Assembly (NCBI GenBank): GCA_963556195.1
Contig: OY744528.1
Coordinates: forward strand, 55,534,066-55,598,065
Source of the DNA: Sepiola atlantica
Lineage: Eukaryota; Mollusca; Cephalopoda; Sepiida; Sepiolidae
Reading direction: 5' to 3'
Length of the DNA stretch: 64,000 nt
Shown here piece by piece: positions 63,896 to 64,000 of the stretch. Below the pieces are notes generated by a model. The model ran no database searches, was not told where the DNA came from, and saw only the letters and a program-made list of their open reading frames with translations. Made by a program: the position numbers and the translations under genes. Each line of letters begins with the position of its first letter. Position 1 is the first letter of the stretch.

Positions 63896-64000
63896 GGTAT
63901 TTAACAATAGTAATCTAAGCCTTCTAATTTCATAATTCCATGTTGAAAAGGTAAATTATCATGAAATCGAGTGAAAATGGACGCGCACTAGGTGTCGTCA

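Larger units (their letters stand above)
1..64000. repeat. Higher-order satellite DNA array, 107-bp basic monomer, spans whole window
   Basis: Every part of the window aligns to one 107-bp AT-rich unit or to a deletion, insertion or inversion derivative of it, all in the same orientation apart from short local inversions. I saw no unique sequence longer than a few tens of bases. The period is not a multiple of three, so reading frames shift at every unit and the open frames present (up to 109 codons) are products of the repeat. The array continues past both edges. Uninterrupted blocks of this length are known from eukaryotic heterochromatin and not from prokaryotes. The satellite family cannot be named from sequence alone. 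Confidence 0.97.
61608..64000 (+). repeat. Long-range copies of 39-kb and 44-46-kb material
   Basis: 61.7-62.1 kb matches 39.4-39.75 kb at +22,343 (marks TACGTATCG and ATTCAATG). 62.2-63.19 kb matches 44.37-45.34 kb at +17,847, and 63.2-63.9 kb matches 45.46-46.16 kb at +17,734. The 113-bp change is loss of one 122-bp H hairpin unit near 63,195 against 9 bp more in the G arm here. The array runs off the right edge. Confidence 0.84.

Noticed and set aside
1..64000. CRISPR array
   Set aside because: The repeats are head-to-tail without unique spacers, unit lengths are 57-151 bp, and no cas-like gene is present.
1..64000. CENP-B box or telomere repeat
   Set aside because: I found no match to the TTCG....A..CGGG core of the CENP-B box and no TTAGGG-type tract.
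1..64000. tRNA, rRNA or other structured RNA gene
   Set aside because: No cloverleaf, box A/B or rRNA-like segment was seen; the only strong structures are the satellite hairpins.

Overview
The whole 64 kb window is one uninterrupted block of tandemly repeated, AT-rich satellite DNA. I found no protein-coding gene, RNA gene or intact transposon, and no unique-sequence flank; the array runs off both ends. Arrays of this size and kind are typical of eukaryotic heterochromatin (centromeric, pericentromeric or subtelomeric). Neither lineage nor chromosomal position can be read from the sequence. A typical 107-bp unit has 39 G+C (about 36%) and 7 CpGs by hand count, so CpG is not depleted. That argues against long-term germline methylation of the vertebrate type.

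The basic unit is a 107-bp monomer. With the phase set at the junction GTCATT|GATA, almost everything resolves into a small alphabet of related units: A and B (107 bp, most of the array), C (107), D (81), E (57), F (107), G (151, with a ~42-bp-arm foldback), H (122, with a 17-bp-arm hairpin) and a 94-bp deletion form. Units C-D-E-F-G-H recur in that order as a cassette, embedded in runs of A and B units. G and H each contain an inverted piece of the monomer, so both hairpins arose from the satellite itself. All full units keep a CpG-rich block around CGCGCACTACGTGTCG or its close variant.

Layout: positions ~1-12,157 are repeated at ~14,770-25,030 (offset 14,748 at the left, then 12,816 and 12,873), the second copy lacking ~1.93 kb. 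Positions 12,068-13,568 repeat 1,330-2,830. A third, partial copy lies at ~25,470-28,810. Shorter tandem duplications follow: ~29.2-33.1 kb (2.3 kb, with a nested 946-bp step), 33.2-36.8 kb (2,281 bp), 37.5-39.4 kb (535 and 749 bp, i.e. 5 and 7 monomers), 40.3-48.9 kb (mosaic with steps of 2,586, 3,318 and 4,637 bp), 50.6-54.4 kb (1.86/1.97 kb), 54.6-55.8 kb (594 bp) and 57.4-61.6 kb (~2.45 kb). The last 2 kb repeat ~44.3-46.2 kb.

There are no genes to form a pathway. The points of interest are how the array evolves (unequal exchange plus repeated snap-back inversions), the 42 foldback copies, and the conserved CpG-rich block as a possible protein-binding site. All comparisons were made by eye; identities and boundaries are approximate unless a coordinate is given, and assembly errors in such an array cannot be excluded.
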